Source: Prinia subflava (Eukaryota > Chordata > Aves > Passeriformes > Cisticolidae). From it: 64,000 nt of DNA. The DNA lies in the NCBI RefSeq assembly GCF_021018805.1, contig NC_086250.1:68149322-68213321 (forward strand), in the 5' to 3' direction. Made by a program: the position numbers and the translations under genes. The stretch's first letter is position 1. Every line of letters begins with the position of its first letter. The notes under the pieces are model-generated. The model was not told the DNA's origin, did not search any database, and saw only the letters and a program-made list of their open reading frames with translations. This document shows, piece by piece, positions 50,611 through 62,194 of this stretch.

Positions 50611-51646
50611 TGTACTGGGTTTGGGTGGTAGTGGGGGGATGAAGGGAAGCTGCTGGAAGCCTCCCCTATGTCCTGCAGAGCCAGTGCCAGATGGCTCCAA
50701 GAAGGAGCCACCACTGGCCAAGTGACAGAGGTGACACCTTTGAGGTAACACGGCAAAGGAGAAAAAATCTCTGTGCAATGGTAACTGCAGCCAGAGAAGA
50801 GAGGAGTGAGAATGTGTGGGAGAAACAGTTCTTCAAGGTCAGTGGAGAAGGAGGGGCAGGAGGTGCTCCAGGCACTGGAGCTGAGGCTCCCCTGCAGCCC
50901 CTGGTGCAGCCCACGGTGAGGCAGCTGTGCCCTGCAGGACCTGGGGGTCCATGGGGAGCAGAGATCCACCTGCAGACGATGAAGGAGCCCACACCAGAGC
51001 AGGGGATGCCCAAAGGAGGCTGTGACCCCGTGGGAAGGCAGTGCTTCTGGCAGGACCTGTGGAGAGATGATTGCACTGGAGAAGGTTTGCTGTCAATACT
51101 TGTGACCCCGTTGGGGACCCACTCTGGAGCAGCCTGTTCCTGAAGGGAAATGCCATGGAACAGACCCACACTGGAGCAATTTGTGGAGTGCTGCAGCCTG
51201 TGGAAAGGGACCCACATTGCAGGAGCAGGTGAAGAACTCTCTCCTATGGGAGGGACCCCATACTGGGGCAGAGGAGCAGTGTGAGGAGTCCAACCCTGAG
51301 GAGGAAGGAGCTGCAGGAACAATGTGTGATGAACTGACTGCAACCCCCATTCCCTGTCCTCCTGCACCACAGAGGACAGTAGGTAGAGAATTCAGGAACA
51401 CAGTTAAGCCTGGGAGGAAAGCAGGAGTGGGGAGAAAGTGTTTTTAAGATTTGGGTTAGTTTCTCATTACTCTACTCTGTTTTGATTGTTAATAAATTAA
51501 ACTAATTTCCTCAAGTCAGGAGTGTTCTGCCTATGATGGAAGCTGGTTAAGTGATCTCTCCCTGCCCTTATCTCAGCTCACAAATTTTCTGTTATATTTT
51601 CTCTCCCCTGCCCAGTTCAGGAGGGGTAGTGATAGAGTGGCATTCA
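50611..51646 (+). mobile_element. Avian ERVL-type solo LTR, 3'-truncated
   Basis: This LTR of about 1 kb begins TGTACTGGGTTTGG and passes through blocks I recognise from a widespread bird ERVL LTR: GAAGCTGCTGGAAGCCTCCC, GAGCCAGTGCCAGATGGC, GGAGGTGCTCCAGGCAC, repeated GACCC..GTGG..GGAGCAG modules, GTGTGATGAACTGACTGC, the poly(A) signal AATAAA at 51,491-51,496, and TTTTCTCTCCCCTGCCCAGTT. It stops in AGTGATAGAGTGGC, lacking the usual last few tens of bases, so no target duplication can be paired. Frames of 100-234 codons inside it come from its GC-rich internal repeats and are not genes. It lies opposite in orientation to CELF2. No internal viral genes are present. Confidence 0.85.
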
Positions 51647-51760
51647 AAATATTATAACAATAATAATAACAAAACTATTATCAATAATAATTTTTATAAT
51701 AAATTACATTTAATACACAATGTATTAATATATTAAATATTAGTAGTAATAATAATTTGA
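51647..51760. repeat. TAA/ATA-rich low-complexity tract
   Basis: An imperfect run of TAA, AAT and ATT units begins exactly where the LTR homology stops. It may represent the breakpoint or an expanded insertion-site tail. Confidence 0.7.
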
Positions 51761-54700
51761 TCCTGAGGTTGAATGTTTGCTCTGATGTTTTGTACTTAGG
51801 TTTGTGTCACTGCCTGCATGAGTGTACACACAGGGCTGGTAAAGTAAAGGCTCCTGATAAAGCAGCTTGTATCTCTCCTTTTATTAGAGTGTTGAAATAA
51901 CTTGATAACAGAGGTAGCGTTAAGATACCGTGTTATCTTTCATGAGTCATTGGCCTATTAGTTAAACATGCTTTGTGCTGCAGTGGGCAGCATCCTCCCC
52001 CTCCTTTCCCCTGGAATCAATAGCACCTTCCCACCCAGAGGTTCCAGGTCAGCCATCAGACACCCCAGCCCACAGCACTGCTCCTGGGAAGGGCACAGCT
52101 CCTGCTGCCACAGCCCACGTGTGGCACACACCTCCCTCCTGGGCAAAACAGAGCTGCAGAAAGCGCCCAACACCTTTTCTGTTCTTACATTTTTATGAAA
52201 TCTGCAAGGCCCAGCCGCTGTTACACATCTCTGCCATCTCTTTATTATCTCTACCAATGCACCTCAGTCACACACTGAACCCTGGTCCCTTCCTCCCTTC
52301 TGTGAAATAACCTTTTGGAGCCTCTCATCTGTGGCCTTCTACTTTTCTGAGTTTCTCTACATAATACAAAAGCAACAAAGCTTGGCAAGTCCAAAGGTCT
52401 CTCAAAGTGCTTTTCAAGCACCTTCAAATCTGTCATGAATAGTTTTATCTCTGTTTTGCAGATGTAAATAAGGGGGCAAAAAGGCTAAGTGACTGCCCTG
52501 GGGTCACACACAAATACTGTGTCATAGCTGTCCAGTATCCTGAAAGTATCCTTTCTTAATTGCAAAGAATCTCTTCCTCCCTCTTTTGTAATTTTTCCTC
52601 ATAATTCATAATTCTTTTTATTACTTAGAATTCTTAAATTTACCTGCTCAAAGCCTAATCTCTTGCCATTCAAAGTTTTAGGTGTTTCAAGAATAATCGA
52701 GGGAAGACCCACACTTAGGTACAACTGCTGCCAAAACCTTGGAGACACTTAAACTTACCATACTCCACTTTATTTAAGGCCTCCAGACATGTTTTTAAAA
52801 TGCTTCTCTCTACAATTACAGCACTATCAGCCTCCACTGCACAGCTTTTTTTCACAGACCCAGACAGGACTGAGAAAACAGATAAAAGTCTTCTAGTGAG
52901 CTCAGTGTGGAAGACATTCTCAGTGTGATTCTCAGGGCAGGATATGGCTTAGGCAGACCACCATCCTTCCAAACTTCTGCATAGATCAGTGCCCAAGCCC
53001 AGTGCCACTCTCTGATTAATTTTTGGGTTAAGCTCTGCTTGATTTGTGCTTTAGATTTTCTAATTCCCCAACCAGAAGCACGTCACTCAGTTCCCAATTT
53101 GCTGCACTGTTACTTCAGGAATGTCCATGGCCAGTGAATATTTTTCATGGCCCTGCTTATGGCAGTGGTATATGCCATGCCACTGTGGAACATCAGACTT
53201 ACTGAACATGATGTTTCCCAAAGTCAATCTCCCAGGTGGGTTTGAGTGTGAATGACTGAGTCAGACATGGTCACCAGGAAAAGCCCCAAATTTTCATTAA
53301 AATAGACAGGGGAGGTTATTGCAATTTGAGCAATGCTTCACTATCATCAGCATCATAAGTACCAGGAAGTGATAATTAAATTCCCTTTTGAGGGTAACAG
53401 TGCCCTAATGCTGAGCTGTGAAGCAGTTTCCCCTCTTTAGCTCTCTCTCATGTATGCATATACGTAGACAGACATACCCACATACATTTTGTAAGCACTT
53501 TACACAGATCCATAAAAACATCCATGAAGAAGATTTGGGACTGCAGTCACTGTCAGTACAAGTCCATGGAAGCAATGGTGACTTAAAACAAACTGAAATT
53601 TGGTACCAGCTTGTGAATACATCATTAATACTTCGAATGACACATGCAGATAAATTTGCACACACATCATCTCAGAATATTTGCTGAGAAAACGTAAACT
53701 CTTTGCTTGCTGCCTAGCAAGGAGTGCTAAAAGGAGTGCAAGAGAAGGATTCCCACACAATGAGCTCACAGAATTCACTCCTGCTCATTTTTGATGAAGG
53801 GGGTACATTATGTTGGAGTGCTCCAGTGTGCCTGGGTTCTTAGTACTTGCAGAGGGGAAGGAGTGAGATGTCATATTTTCCTCTTGATATTGTGATTTTT
53901 TATACACCAAGTGAAGCACAATGACTGTTAATCAGAAAGGACATTTAAAGGTTTCTTACTCATGACAGGGTAGATCTCTCACGACAAGAGAGTAGAGGAG
54001 GTAAGTTAGCTTTCAATGCATGCCATTTCCAGTGGCTTTCTTTGACTCTAATGGACTAAGAAGGAAGGAAACTAACATTTGCCATTTTGGGACCTAATAC
54101 TCATTTTTCTTAAGTTGTCTTTGAGCTGTATTTACAAAGAAAATACCAAGAAAATATTTACAAAGTTCTGTGTGAAGTGCACATGTCCTTGCCAGAAGCA
54201 AGTCCTGTTTTACACGAGACCCCATGCAACCATTCAACATTGCTACATGGACATCCATAAGCCCCCTTCCTTCCCAGCTCCCAACAATACCAACCAGAGA
54301 TCACAGAACAAAAAGATTGGGTGAGCAGCCAAGTAACAGTGACAGAAAGGACATCATGCAGAGCATCAGAGTGAGCAAGAGATACTGAGGAGGACATCCA
54401 TTCCTGAGGGTACATTATGATGGGTCATGGACTGGCAATGACCAAATAGATTCCTTGCATTGCAAAAGGAAATGCAAGGAGCAACAGCAGCTAAAGAAAA
54501 AAAAAAGAGGGAGGGGGGAAAAATGCAGCTGGGCAAATCTCTTCCATTACAGGCAAAGGTGAAGTCATCATAGCAGAAACAATAATTTTAAAAATCCTTC
54601 TTCTTCAAGAAAATCTAAGAACAAAGAAGAATGTTCTAACAACTACTGGCATCTACTTAGCTGGAGATGCCAGGGTTTGTTAAGATGTCACGGGATAGGT

Positions 54701-55230
54701 GTGTGTGCTCTGGCATTACAGGTGACTGACTGCATGTTCTCCTATACTTGCCAATTAAAAGCCAAAGACTTGCCTTCATTTTTAAAGCATGTTGCTCTAA
54801 AGTCAATTAGGTAATTCTCACAGATGTTTTAAAGGACAGTCTCTGTGGCAAACACTTTTCTTAGCACCACATTTCTAAGTGATGTTTTGTACATTGGGGT
54901 GATACACGTGTTGTCAGACTCCCTCAATGAAAAAGGAGCCTCTCCTATAACCTAGAAAACCCAAATCCCCAGTGACAATTCTTTTACTTTCTGTATGCAC
55001 TGCAAGAAGAGGAGTCTTTACGCAGGGACACAAGGAAATTCACTTTGCAGAACAAACTGTGTGAAACTAAAAGACTCCAGAGAACTACATACGTAGTAGT
55101 AGTAGTAGTATGGAACTGAATCAGCTTGACCCCCTTATTTGGTGTAGAGATTAAAAATCATATTATCACTTTACAATGGATAGTTTTTGTGGCATGGTAA
55201 TTGGGGAAGGCTGTCCACCACAGCAATAAA

Positions 55231-55250
55231 TACTCACTGTTTACGGTACC
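55231..55250 (-). promoter_or_regulatory. CELF2: Tandem alternative 5' splice sites
   Basis: On the minus strand GCAG|GTACCG is followed 12 nt later by AACA|GTGAGTA. The first donor (exon ends at 55,250) is weaker by consensus. The second (exon ends at 55,238) has the near-consensus GTGAGT. The 12 nt between them encode GTVN, and both sites leave the same phase. Confidence 0.8.
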
Positions 55251-55369
55251 TGCTAGTGCATTAATATTATTCAGTCCAACAGTGGCTCCAGCCAGTCCTT
55301 GGAGAGTACCCAGAGAAGTCAAAGAATTCATGGCCGCACCAGCTGTGGAATTAGCAGTTGATGCAGCCA
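55238..55369 (-). CDS. CELF2: CELF2 fourth-last coding exon (linker), two donors
   Basis: The core exon, 55,250-55,369 (120 nt), encodes (V)AASTANSTAGAAMNSLTSL, then GTLQGLAGATVGLNNINALA, part of the Ala/Ser/Thr/Asn-rich divergent linker between RRM2 and RRM3. The acceptor is TTTCCTTTCAG with a strong pyrimidine tract, phase 1. The longer donor choice adds GTVN and extends the exon to 55,238, the extent drawn here. This linker region is needed for splicing activity in CELF proteins and is the part that varies most between paralogues. The GLNNINALA motif fits CELF2. The human sequence I recall has STPNST where this has STANST. Confidence 0.95.
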
Positions 55370-58300
55370 CTGAAAGGAAAAAAAAAGCAAAGCAAAATTA
55401 AGGCAACTAAGTTTATTTAATTTGTTTATTTAATTTGATCACAGAACAGCTTACAACCACACACAGGAGCACAACAGGGCTACTTGCAAGGAGGAGGGAA
55501 AAAGAAAATGAGACCAACAAGACCAATCTTGTTCAAGACATAGACAGCGTGAATGTCCATGGGAAGTGTTGATGAGTCTAGAACTGCAAATACTAGATCA
55601 CAAAATTCAGCACTGTGCTATTATTTGCAAATATAATACCAAACCAGTATGTGTGGGATCACATACTCATTTTCAGATACATTTTCTCAGGATTTTGTCA
55701 ATCAACCTAGCAATCCAGGTTGATCAGCTAACCAGGCTTTTAGGATTTTGCCACACTTCAAAGTCCATCATTAAACAAACAAGAATTACTCAGTAATTTT
55801 GTCATATAACAGATCACTGTTCTGGGCTCCAAATGTTCTCGGAGTGAATTTAATTTTTCTAAGTGAAGACACTATTCTCTAGGACATTGTATGAACTTCA
55901 TTTAAAGACCTAAAGATTAGAATAAGAAGAATGATCAGGGAAATACAAAATGTAACTACAGTCCATTTTGGTGCAGGCTTTTATCCTGGCCTTTGTACAT
56001 AGACAGTCATGTATATGCACCCCTGTGATACTGTATGTATTCCCAAAAGCTCTGCCAGAGGGGAAAAGGTGGAAAAAATGTCCTTGATGCTACAATGTCA
56101 AGGGAATGATGAAGGTGGGTGAGATGAATACACCTAAATTATGTGTTTAGGGAGAGAAAGACTCACTCTCATAAGAAAGTGATAAAAAGTAATCATCTGG
56201 GAAATGTTGGGTGAACTAGAAATACCTGTCTGTCTCACAGAAGGGCCTTGAATAATGAGTGCAGATTAAACACTTAACTCACAGGTAGGTAAAGGTATAC
56301 CAGATGAATCACACTTCTAAAAGCTGCAGAAGCAATTAAGTTTTTAGTCCATCTCCTGAGCCCTATTTTTGTGTATCAGTCATAAAGACTTCCTTTTTTT
56401 TTCTGTTATAAAGTTGCATTATCTTAGGAAAAATGAACATTAAAAGTCAGAGTTTTGTTAATGATGTACTGGAGGCACATCATGTCTACAACCAGGCTTT
56501 TTTTGCTCCTATTCATTACCTAGCTATGAAATAGTTAATACCACTTTTATTTGATGCTTTTTTGGGCTGTCAAACACATCACATTACTCAGTGAACCCTC
56601 AAGAAAGTGAAGTCTCTAGAGCTGACAGGATCCAGTAAGGAAAGTAGAAGGTAACTTTTTCACTCTGTGGGTAAACCTTGAAGCTCTAACCTACAAATAA
56701 CCTGCCTTTGCAACATGAAGACCCACCAAAGACAAGTTTTCACACTCTTGGGGCCTCAAAGTACAAAGAATATTCTTGCTGTGGGGCAAGAGAGATTTCT
56801 AGACTCTGTTATGCAGTCCTTGTCTCAGCATCTGCGATGTCAACACGAATAATTTTATATGTTGCAAACAGAAGCAGCTTTGATTATTCAATCTGTCCCC
56901 ACAAAGCAATAAGAATCCAATAATGTCTTTGATTAAAAAAGTAATTAAAAAACAAGTTTAAAAAATCCCCTTTTTTCAGATAATGGGGCACCAACAGAGA
57001 AGAGAGGGAAAAAACAAAGTGAATTCCCTGGACTAACACCGGTCTGTGTTTCTGTCAATGTTCATTAGCAAATAATTTAAATTAAGTATATAAAACTCAA
57101 ATCTGAAGGATCTGATTAGTTCTGACTGGACTAAATTCCATCCATTTTCTGTTTTAGAGGATTATTACCATTTTCTCTTGAGGAAACACATATAGTTAAG
57201 AAATGAGAGAAATGGGGACTAGGAAAGTGCCTGTAAATTACATTAAAGCTGGGGGCAAATAGCTCCCATGAACAAGAGCCATATGCTTATGTATTGTCAA
57301 CACATCTGTTGGAGAAGGCAAAAAAATTCTGTTTAAAACCTTCCCTCTTGTGCAGCCCACAGAGAATTATGGGGGCTCTGCTCAAACATATGCTCCAGGG
57401 ATGGTCAGTATCTGGGGCCAACATCTCTTTTCTTCTTTTTTTGGTATTAAGTTTCTCTATTCCATCAGGCAAATAACGAGCAGGTGCCTCAGTGCTTCTC
57501 CCACCTGAAGCTGCAATGCAGATTATCTAGTTTGCCTGAATAAAGACGTGGCACATACTCACTGTGCAATATTGGTTGAAGCCCTAAAGCACCTCAGGAA
57601 TGAGTGTTATGTTGTGGTGGTATTTCTTCTGCTTAGCAGTGATCTGCCTCACAGATGCAGTGGGAAAATGCTCTTTCCTCTTTGGCTTAACACTTCTATG
57701 AGAAGAAAGAAACTGAACACATTTCAGTTTCCACCATCTTATTGAACAGGGGACGAATAGAAACAGAGGGAACTCCTTTTTTAGGGTGTTTGGAGAGATC
57801 AAGCAACCTCTGCATGAGGCTTCCTGAGAGACCCCACACTAATTAATTGAGACCTGCATGTATGGAATAAAGACGATGACAGTGATGAGCTAAAATATTA
57901 CCATAAAAGGGCTATAAAAGGTCTAAAGTATTAACAGTGGTGAAAATTTCCAACAAAATGCTGTATAAAACCAACAGATGAAGCAATGGCATGCCCCGTT
58001 CCCCAGAAATCTAAAGGAAGATGAAACAAAAGTTAAAAGGTCCTACAAGACAGGTGTGAAGGCTTAGACCAGCTGAAAGTTTTTACTTTGTGTGCTCCCA
58101 GATGAAATCCATCTAGAGACAAGGACTATGCTTCTCCTGTCCTTTGCCATTTTCTAGTTCCTTTCAACTAAGAAATTGTAACATATATTAAACTGAAGGG
58201 AAAGAAGAAAAATCACATGCCTTCTGGTAACTGCAAATGACTGCACTACTTTGGGGGAACCTGTATAACTCTCCTGTGTCAGCAAAACTCTTGGGCCCCA

Positions 58301-58494
58301 CAAATGCTCAGCGTGCTGGCAAAGGAAGAATAATTCACTGTCAGAACACTTTCTATATTTATGTCTTTTAGTTGTCCAGAAGACAAAAATAGATTGGTTA
58401 CCTACATAATTTATAAATTGGGTTTTACCAGGTTCCTCTGACACCAAAGAAATAAAAAAAAAATTCACAGCTCCCTCCAGCCTCCACACCAGAA

Positions 58495-58830
58495 CATTCA
58501 TGGAATGTGCTGAGTTGGAAGGGACCCACAAGGATCATTAAGCCCAACTCCTGGCCATGCACAGGACACTCCAAGAGTCACACCCTGTGCCTGAGAGTGT
58601 TGTCCAAACACTTCTTGAACTCTGTCAGGCTCATTTCTGTGACCACTGCCCTGGGGAGCCTGGTCCAGTGCCCAACCACCCTCACCAAAAGGTGAAAAAC
58701 TTTTTTCTGATATCTCACCTAACCCTTCCCTGGCACAGCTTCAGGGCATTCCCTTGGCTCCTGTCACTGGTCACCCCAGAGAGGTGCCTGCCCCTCCTCT
58801 TATTGTGCTTCCTCCATTTAACCAATGAAA
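58495..58830 (-). mobile_element. CR1 LINE, 3' fragment (reverse)
   Basis: The plus strand carries reverse-complement CR1 3' blocks in order: GAGTTGGAAGGGACCCACAA, GGATCATTAAGCCCAACTCC, TGCCCTGGGGAGCCTGGTCC, AACCCTTCCCTGGCACAGCT and CTTGGCTCCTGTCACTGG. It is in the same orientation as the CELF2 transcript. It is non-coding and 5'-truncated. Confidence 0.94.
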
Positions 58831-59840
58831 TTTTTGCAATCAGCTTCAAGCTTCAGGCCAAGAAACTTGGCCTTTTGTTCTTTGACAGAGCTCTTTTTGA
58901 TACAGAGAACACTTTTTTATTTGGAGTGGTTGCTCTACATAATACAGATATTTGTGTTTAACTAGTAATGCTGCACTCATGGAGATTTTTAAGGCTGGAA
59001 GGAGTTGGCATTGTCAAATGTTCTCAAAACATTCCCTTCTGCCTATAAATGGTTAAAATCCCTTCAGGGTCAGTGTTTTTTGGGTTTTTTAACAGAAATA
59101 TGAACCAGGAATGAGCCATTTCTCTTTAAAATTTTAATTTACATAACACTTCAACACCATTCCTAAAAACTATGCCAACCTCGAAAGACAACAGCTATTA
59201 GCATAGAAACTTTTGGCCATTCTTTTGGCTAGCTTATGTCAATAGAGTCATAATGATTTACATCATCTGGATTTGCCTCAGCTGTAAAACTAGATCCAGG
59301 ATAACAGCATCTAGGAAAGGCAATGATGTGTAAATATTTCTTTGGCTTTGCTACACACACTGTGAATGGAATTAATTTCCCCACCTTTGGCAGTCTCGTT
59401 GTTAGTTTAAGCTAGTCTAGTCAAAACTAGACTGTTCCTGAGATTTACAGACCTCCAATTCAGACACCTTATCTTTAGATTTCTCTTTCAGGTTGGGCTG
59501 CATTGCCCTAAAGAGCACACGGATGAGCTCAGCTACCAGATGCTACTGGTGCCTTTCCCAGTTTTCCCTCAAACTTCTTGGGGTGCCCTGGATAAAGCAA
59601 CTGCTATGATTTTTGTTGCAAGACTTTCTGCTTTTTCACAGCTGCTGCCTGTCTCTTAGAAAGCTGCATCTTGGAAGCACAGGCACATTTTTGTCATGCC
59701 TATTTACCTCCTACACCTCAGGCCAAGGAGTGCCCTTGGTAGAATTTCTTGCTATACTGAAACCACAGACCTGTGCTTGTCTGTAGTACAGCCCTGGGCA
59801 AATCCCACCCCTCTCATGCCTCAGGCCAATTGATAAAGTG

Positions 59841-60262
59841 AATCATAGAATCAGAGATTGGTTTGAATTGGAAGGCATCTTTAGAGATGGGCAATGAGTG
59901 ATCTTCAACAAGAACAGGTTGCTCAAAACCCCATCCAACCTGACTGTGACTGTGTCCAGGAATGGGGCATTTACCACCTCTCTGGACAAGCTGTGCCAGT
60001 GTCTCACCACCCTCATAATAAAAATTTTCTTCCTTGTATCTAGTCTAATTCTACCCTCTTTTAGTTTAAAAGCATTGCCCCTTGCCCTATTTCTACAGAC
60101 CCTGCTAAAAGGTTTGTCCTGGTCTTCCATGCAGGCCCACTTTAAGTACTGAAAGGCTGCAATAAAAGTCTCCCTGGAGCTTTCTCCAGGCTGAACAACC
60201 CCAACTCCCTCAGCCTTTCCTCACAGGAGATGTGATCCATCTCTCTGATCACCTTCAGGAAT
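59841..60262 (-). mobile_element. CR1 LINE, 3' fragment (reverse)
   Basis: It begins with the reversed tail AATCATAGAATCAGAGATTGG, followed by GGTTGCTCAAAACCCCATCC, ACCACCTCTCTGGACAAGC, TCTCCAGGCTGAACAACCCC and CCCTCAGCCTTTCCTCACAG. The tail octamer and order are diagnostic of CR1. No coding capacity is left. Confidence 0.95.
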
Positions 60263-61479
60263 CCTTTTTCCACTGTGGAGGTCAGGGTATAGGAAGGCTG
60301 CTGAAGACAAAGAACTAAATAACCCATTCCCTGACTGTTGCACTGAAGGAAAGAACCTATTCCAGTCCCACATGTGCCACTATGTTTTAGCAGAGAAATG
60401 GTTTGCAGTGTGTAGTCAGGCTCATTCTTTCCTTAATTTTTTGGTAAATGTCTTAGTGAAAAAAAAAATAAAAATCCAATGACTTCTCAGGAAAGTCCTA
60501 TACCACAAAAAAAAATCCCAGAGCTCTTGGAAACTCCCTGCCATATGTGCTAACTGGGCACTATTTATGGGCAGTGTAAACTGTGCCCTTCTCCATTCCT
60601 CTCCCCCTTGTCCTGTTCCCTTTCCTCCTCTTCCAACACGGGCATCCTGTCTGAAAATGATATACAAACTTCAAGTCTTGGAGTAAGATACTAAGCACAT
60701 GAGGTGTTATAAACATTTTAAGTGACGTTTCTTATTGGAAACATTATTTTGGTTTAGGGCAGGACTAGTGGAGAGAATTGGTGAAGAAAAGCAAGGGCAG
60801 CTTCAGCTCTTTGTGGGCATGGGGAGTTGCTCTACACCCTGCCAACCCCATCCATGTGAAGAGCAGCTCTAATGTTTCTGGAGCAGAACCAGATTTCTGG
60901 TGCTGCAGGGCTTCATGCAGCTCCAAGACTGGCTTAACTATGCTGGGATTTTCCACACAGAGATCCACAATAGTAACTTTCCTTTACCAGATTTCCTTTA
61001 GGCAGCCCTTGGTTATACTCCACAACTGCCTGTCCCTACGAATGCATGGCACAACAGGAAACTCAGTGTTTAGTCTGGTATCAGCTACTTGCTTATCACC
61101 TCTCACCTGTGAACCACAGCTTTGCTCCTATTGGTTTACTTAATGGAGAGTTTAAATAACTCAGTGTTCAAAGTACTCCTTTTGCTCCAGTTAAGACGAT
61201 GTAGTAGCGCACCAGGGATCAATACTGCCCACGAATTTTAGGTTCAGCATCTCTGTGACTAAGCATGAGACACTGCAGAGAAAAGGTTCTGTTTTGGGAG
61301 ACACTCCTGGCAGATCTGTATTGGCAGTTGTCTAAGTCCAGAATCCTCTTTTTTGTACTGAATTTGGGTGTATTTCTGATTTTCTGCTGCCTTCCTAAGC
61401 TCACTGACTCCAAGGGCCAGATAAAATGGATCTGACACTGGTGCTGACTGCCATTCAGAGGAATCCAGATGGGCAGAAC

Positions 61480-62194
61480 TGGCAAACAGGAACCTTATGA
61501 AATTTAACAAGGATAGATGCAAAGTCCTGCACCTGGGGAGGAATAATCCCTTTCAATAACACAGCTGGGGATGACTGAGCTGGGGACAAGCTTTGCTGAA
61601 AAGGACCTGTGAGGGTCTTGTGGGAGGTGACCATGAGCCAGCAGCATGAACTGGCAGCAAAGAAATCAAACAGCATCCTGGACTGTGGAAGAGGAGCCAG
61701 GAGATCCAGGTTTCCTCTTTACTCAGTGCTTGTTGTACCACATCTAAATGTTACATGCAGATTTGGGCTCCTCGTTGCAAGGAGAACATCGATCAGGTGG
61801 AGGGAGCTCAGTGGAAGGTCAGCAAGTTGGTCAGGGGCTCCAGCACTCAGGCTATAATGAGCTGGACTTGTTCAGGCTGGAGAAGACATGGCTCCAGGAG
61901 AACCTAAAGCACCCTCACAGTTCTTAAAAGGAGGTCATCCACTAGATAGATGGGACATGGAGGGAAGAGGAGCAGTACACTGAAACAAGGGAGGTTCCGT
62001 TCAGATATAATGAAAAACATCTGTACTGTGAGGATTGTCAAGCACAGAACAGATTACCCAGATTGCCCCATCCACGTCCTTGGAGGCTTTTAAGACTTGT
62101 TTGGATCAAGCCCTAAGCAACCTGATCTCACACGAGCAGGGAGTTGGGGCACAAACACCCCGAACGACCTTCCAACCTCAATTATTCTATGGGA
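61480..62194 (+). mobile_element. CR1 LINE fragment with tail, about 700 bp
   Basis: Plus-sense CR1 blocks run in order: AAATTTAACAAGGATAGATG, CAAAGTCCTGCACCTGGGG, GGTGACCATGAGCCAGCAG, GATCAGGTGGAGGGAGCTC, GACTTGTTCAGGCTGGAGAA, CTTGGAGGCTTTTAAGACTTG and CGACCTTCCAACCTCAATTATTC. It ends at the tail ATTCTATGG. It covers the ORF2 end and the complete 3' UTR, with frames broken. It lies antisense to CELF2. Confidence 0.95.

Larger units (their letters stand above)
48647..55237 (-). other. CELF2: CELF2 intron (about 6.6 kb)
   Basis: This intron lies between the two linker exons. It contains an ERVL-type LTR at 50,611-51,646 followed by a TAA/ATA-rich tract to about 51,760. The remainder (48,650-50,600 and 51,770-55,200) is unique sequence with no gene recognised. 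A short AGT run is at about 55,096-55,111. Confidence 0.9.

Noticed and set aside
50559..51447. Open frames of 88-234 codons on both strands
   Set aside because: They lie inside the ERVL-type LTR and arise from its GC-rich internal modules. LTRs do not encode the viral proteins, and no gag, pol or env motif is present.
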